Shown one piece after another: positions 5,386 through 6,626 of a stretch of DNA of 6,626 nt. Location of the stretch: positions 1-6,626 of the forward strand of contig JAJCXL010000273.1 in the NCBI GenBank assembly GCA_029263435.1. The letters are read 5' to 3'. The position numbers and the translations under genes were made by a program. Origin of the DNA: Acidobacteriota bacterium (GTDB taxonomy: Bacteria > Acidobacteriota > Vicinamibacteria > Marinacidobacterales > SMYC01). Every line of letters starts with the position of its first letter. Position 1 is the first letter of the stretch. The notes beneath the pieces were generated by a model. It did not search any database. It had not been told where the DNA came from and was given only the letters and a program-made list of their open reading frames with translations.

Positions 5386-6626
5386 CACTGCGCTCCAGGG
5401 CCTCGGATGACGCGTCCTCCGCGCGCGTCCGTCAATGACTCGTCGAGCACCGAGACGACGCCATTGACGATCACGACGTCGAAGCCTTCGCTCATCTGGT
5501 GAGGCTCGGCGAACGTCGCGCGGTCGCGCACGCGCTCGGGATTGAAGATCACGAGATCGGCGGCATAGCCTCGCTGCACGCGACCCCGCTCCGTTAGCTG
5601 GAAGGTTTGCGCGGGCAGGGATGTCATGCGCCGCACCGCGTCTTCCAGGGTGAGGGTTTGCCTCTCCCGCACGAACTCACGGAGCACGCGGGCGTTGGTG
5701 CCGTAGGAGCGCGGATGGGGTTTTCCGACCCCTTCTTGCTGGACGCCGCCGTCGCTCGCCACGGCCGCGTTCGGATAGCGATAAATCGCCTCGACGTCCT
5801 CGACGCTCATGTAGTGGTAGATCATCGAGACGCGTCCGTGCTCCATCAGCTCCAGGATCGTCTCCATCTCGCTCGCGACCGAGCCGTCGCCGCCGCGCTC
5901 GACACTGATTGCGCTGAGGGTCTTGCCTTCGAGTGCCGGGTCAGCAGGGAAGCGCGCGACGGTGCCGAACGAGAAATCCTCGAACCCTTGATCGTCGAGC
6001 TTCTCACGCATCTCGGCGAGGATCTTTTTTCGCATCTCCGGATTACGGAGCCGCTTACGGACCTCTTCCGGACCGTCCGCCAGCGCCCAGCTCGGAAGGT
6101 TGACGGACAAACCGGTGCTCGCCCGGTCGTAGGGGTAGGCGTCGATGACGACGTCGACCCCTTCTTCGCGAGAGCGCTCGACCAGATCGAGCGCGTCGCC
6201 GATCGAGCCCCAGCGCTTCTTTCCTTTGATTTTGAAGTGGGAGATCTGGACCGGGATCGACGCTTCACGGCCGATGGTCACTGCCTCTTCTATGGACTGA
6301 TGGAGCTTTGCACCTTGCTCGCGAATGTGGGTGGCATAAATACCGCCGTGGCGCGCCGCTGCCTTCGCGAGCTCGACGACCTCACGGGTCTCGGCATAGG
6401 TTCCTGGCACGTACAGAAGTCCCGTCGAAAACCCGACCGCGCCTTCTTTCATGGCTACGTCCACCAGACTCTGCATGTGCTCGAGCTCTTCGGGCCGGGC
6501 CGCGCGATTCGCGGTGCCCATCACCTCGCGTCTCACCGAGTTGTGACCGACGAGTGTTCCGACATTGATCCCGAGTCCGAGACTCTCCAACTTTTCGAAC
6601 CAGTTCCCGACCCGGATCTCGGAGCC
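5385..6626 (-). CDS. D-aminoacylase (N-acyl-D-amino-acid deacylase), amidohydrolase family, N-terminus outside window
   Basis: Hydrolyses N-acyl-D-amino acids to a carboxylate and the free D-amino acid; a zinc-dependent TIM-barrel amidohydrolase. The frame is open to the right edge, so 413 C-terminal residues are visible of a usual 480-550. Family signatures in order are NVGTLVGHNSVRREVMG, GAVGFSTGLLYVPGTYAE, YATHIREQG with a metal-ligand His (codon 6327-6329), VQISHFKIKGKKRWG with the second His (6237-6239), DAYPYDRASTGL, and ASDGG with the catalytic Asp (5751-5753) followed by KPHPRSYGT. The C-terminal beta segment is RGYAADLVIFNPERVRDRATF, then VIVNGVV. The N-terminal HxH and bridging Cys expected in this family lie beyond the window, so activity cannot be fully judged. 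It may serve peptidoglycan or D-amino-acid recycling, or a D-aminoacyl peptide; the substrate is uncertain. It is convergent with argR, with a palindrome between them. Confidence 0.93.
   Translation of the reverse strand, partial: GSEIRVGNWFEKLESLGLGINVGTLVGHNSVRREVMGTANRAARPEELEHMQSLVDVAMKEGAVGFSTGLLYVPGTYAETREVVELAKAAARHGGIYATHIREQGAKLHQSIEEAVTIGREASIPVQISHFKIKGKKRWGSIGDALDLVERSREEGVDVVIDAYPYDRASTGLSVNLPSWALADGPEEVRKRLRNPEMRKKILAEMREKLDDQGFEDFSFGTVARFPADPALEGKTLSAISVERGGDGSVASEMETILELMEHGRVSMIYHYMSVEDVEAIYRYPNAAVASDGGVQQEGVGKPHPRSYGTNARVLREFVRERQTLTLEDAVRRMTSLPAQTFQLTERGRVQRGYAADLVIFNPERVRDRATFAEPHQMSEGFDVVIVNGVVSVLDESLTDARGGRVIRGPGAQ

Noticed and set aside
6588..6590. TTG as the start of the D-aminoacylase gene
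   Set aside because: The frame stays open with family-like sequence up to the window edge, and the family needs an N-terminal HxH metal site that has not yet appeared.
1..6626. CRISPR array, tRNA or rRNA gene, phage or toxin-antitoxin module
   Set aside because: No regularly spaced repeats, no cloverleaf-like stretch, and intergenic space is too small; none supported.

Overview
The window is GC-rich bacterial chromosome, densely packed and carrying almost entirely housekeeping-type genes. The mix (a soluble PAS-GAF-GAF-GGDEF sensor, an extracytoplasmic-looking protein with an SbsA-type Ig-like domain, a D-aminoacylase, single thiD/moaE/moaD/argR genes, sparse Shine-Dalgarno sites and AT-rich -10 boxes close to start codons) would suit an uncultured Acidobacteriota or a deltaproteobacterial/Myxococcota lineage. 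The phylum cannot be fixed from this sequence alone.

Layout. At 1-1071 (+) is the 3' part of a gene for a protein with two OB-like beta modules and a C-terminal Ig-like domain. At 1071-1230 a 160-bp foldback mobile element (MITE, IS630/Tc1-mariner type by its TA duplication at CTAG) sits exactly on that gene's stop codon. At 1237-3171 (-) is a 644-residue PAS-GAF-GAF-GGDEF nucleotide cyclase. It is convergent with the first gene and is read from a recognisable sigma-70-type promoter at 3231-3260. Divergent from it, 3334-4161 (+) encodes the thiamine-pathway kinase ThiD. Then comes a tight run of moaE (4202-4630), moaD (4627-4869) and argR (4869-5321), whose reading frames overlap by 4 bp and 1 bp. 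A 57-bp, almost perfect palindrome (5329-5385) fills the gap to the convergent D-aminoacylase gene (5385-6626, -), which runs off the right edge.

How the genes work together. MoaE and MoaD are the two subunits of molybdopterin synthase and are clearly co-expressed. ArgR is translationally linked to them but belongs to arginine control. ThiD acts in thiamine synthesis. The GGDEF protein is a stand-alone cytosolic signalling enzyme.

The most notable point is in that enzyme. The guanine-contacting aspartate of canonical diguanylate cyclases (PleD D344) is a serine here (S535), while metal, GGDEF and inhibitory-site residues are kept. Serine at this position is the hallmark of Hypr GGDEF enzymes, which make 3',3'-cyclic AMP-GMP, so this is a candidate cGAMP synthase with a PAS-GAF-GAF input. 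The second point is that both convergent gene junctions in the window are occupied by foldback DNA.
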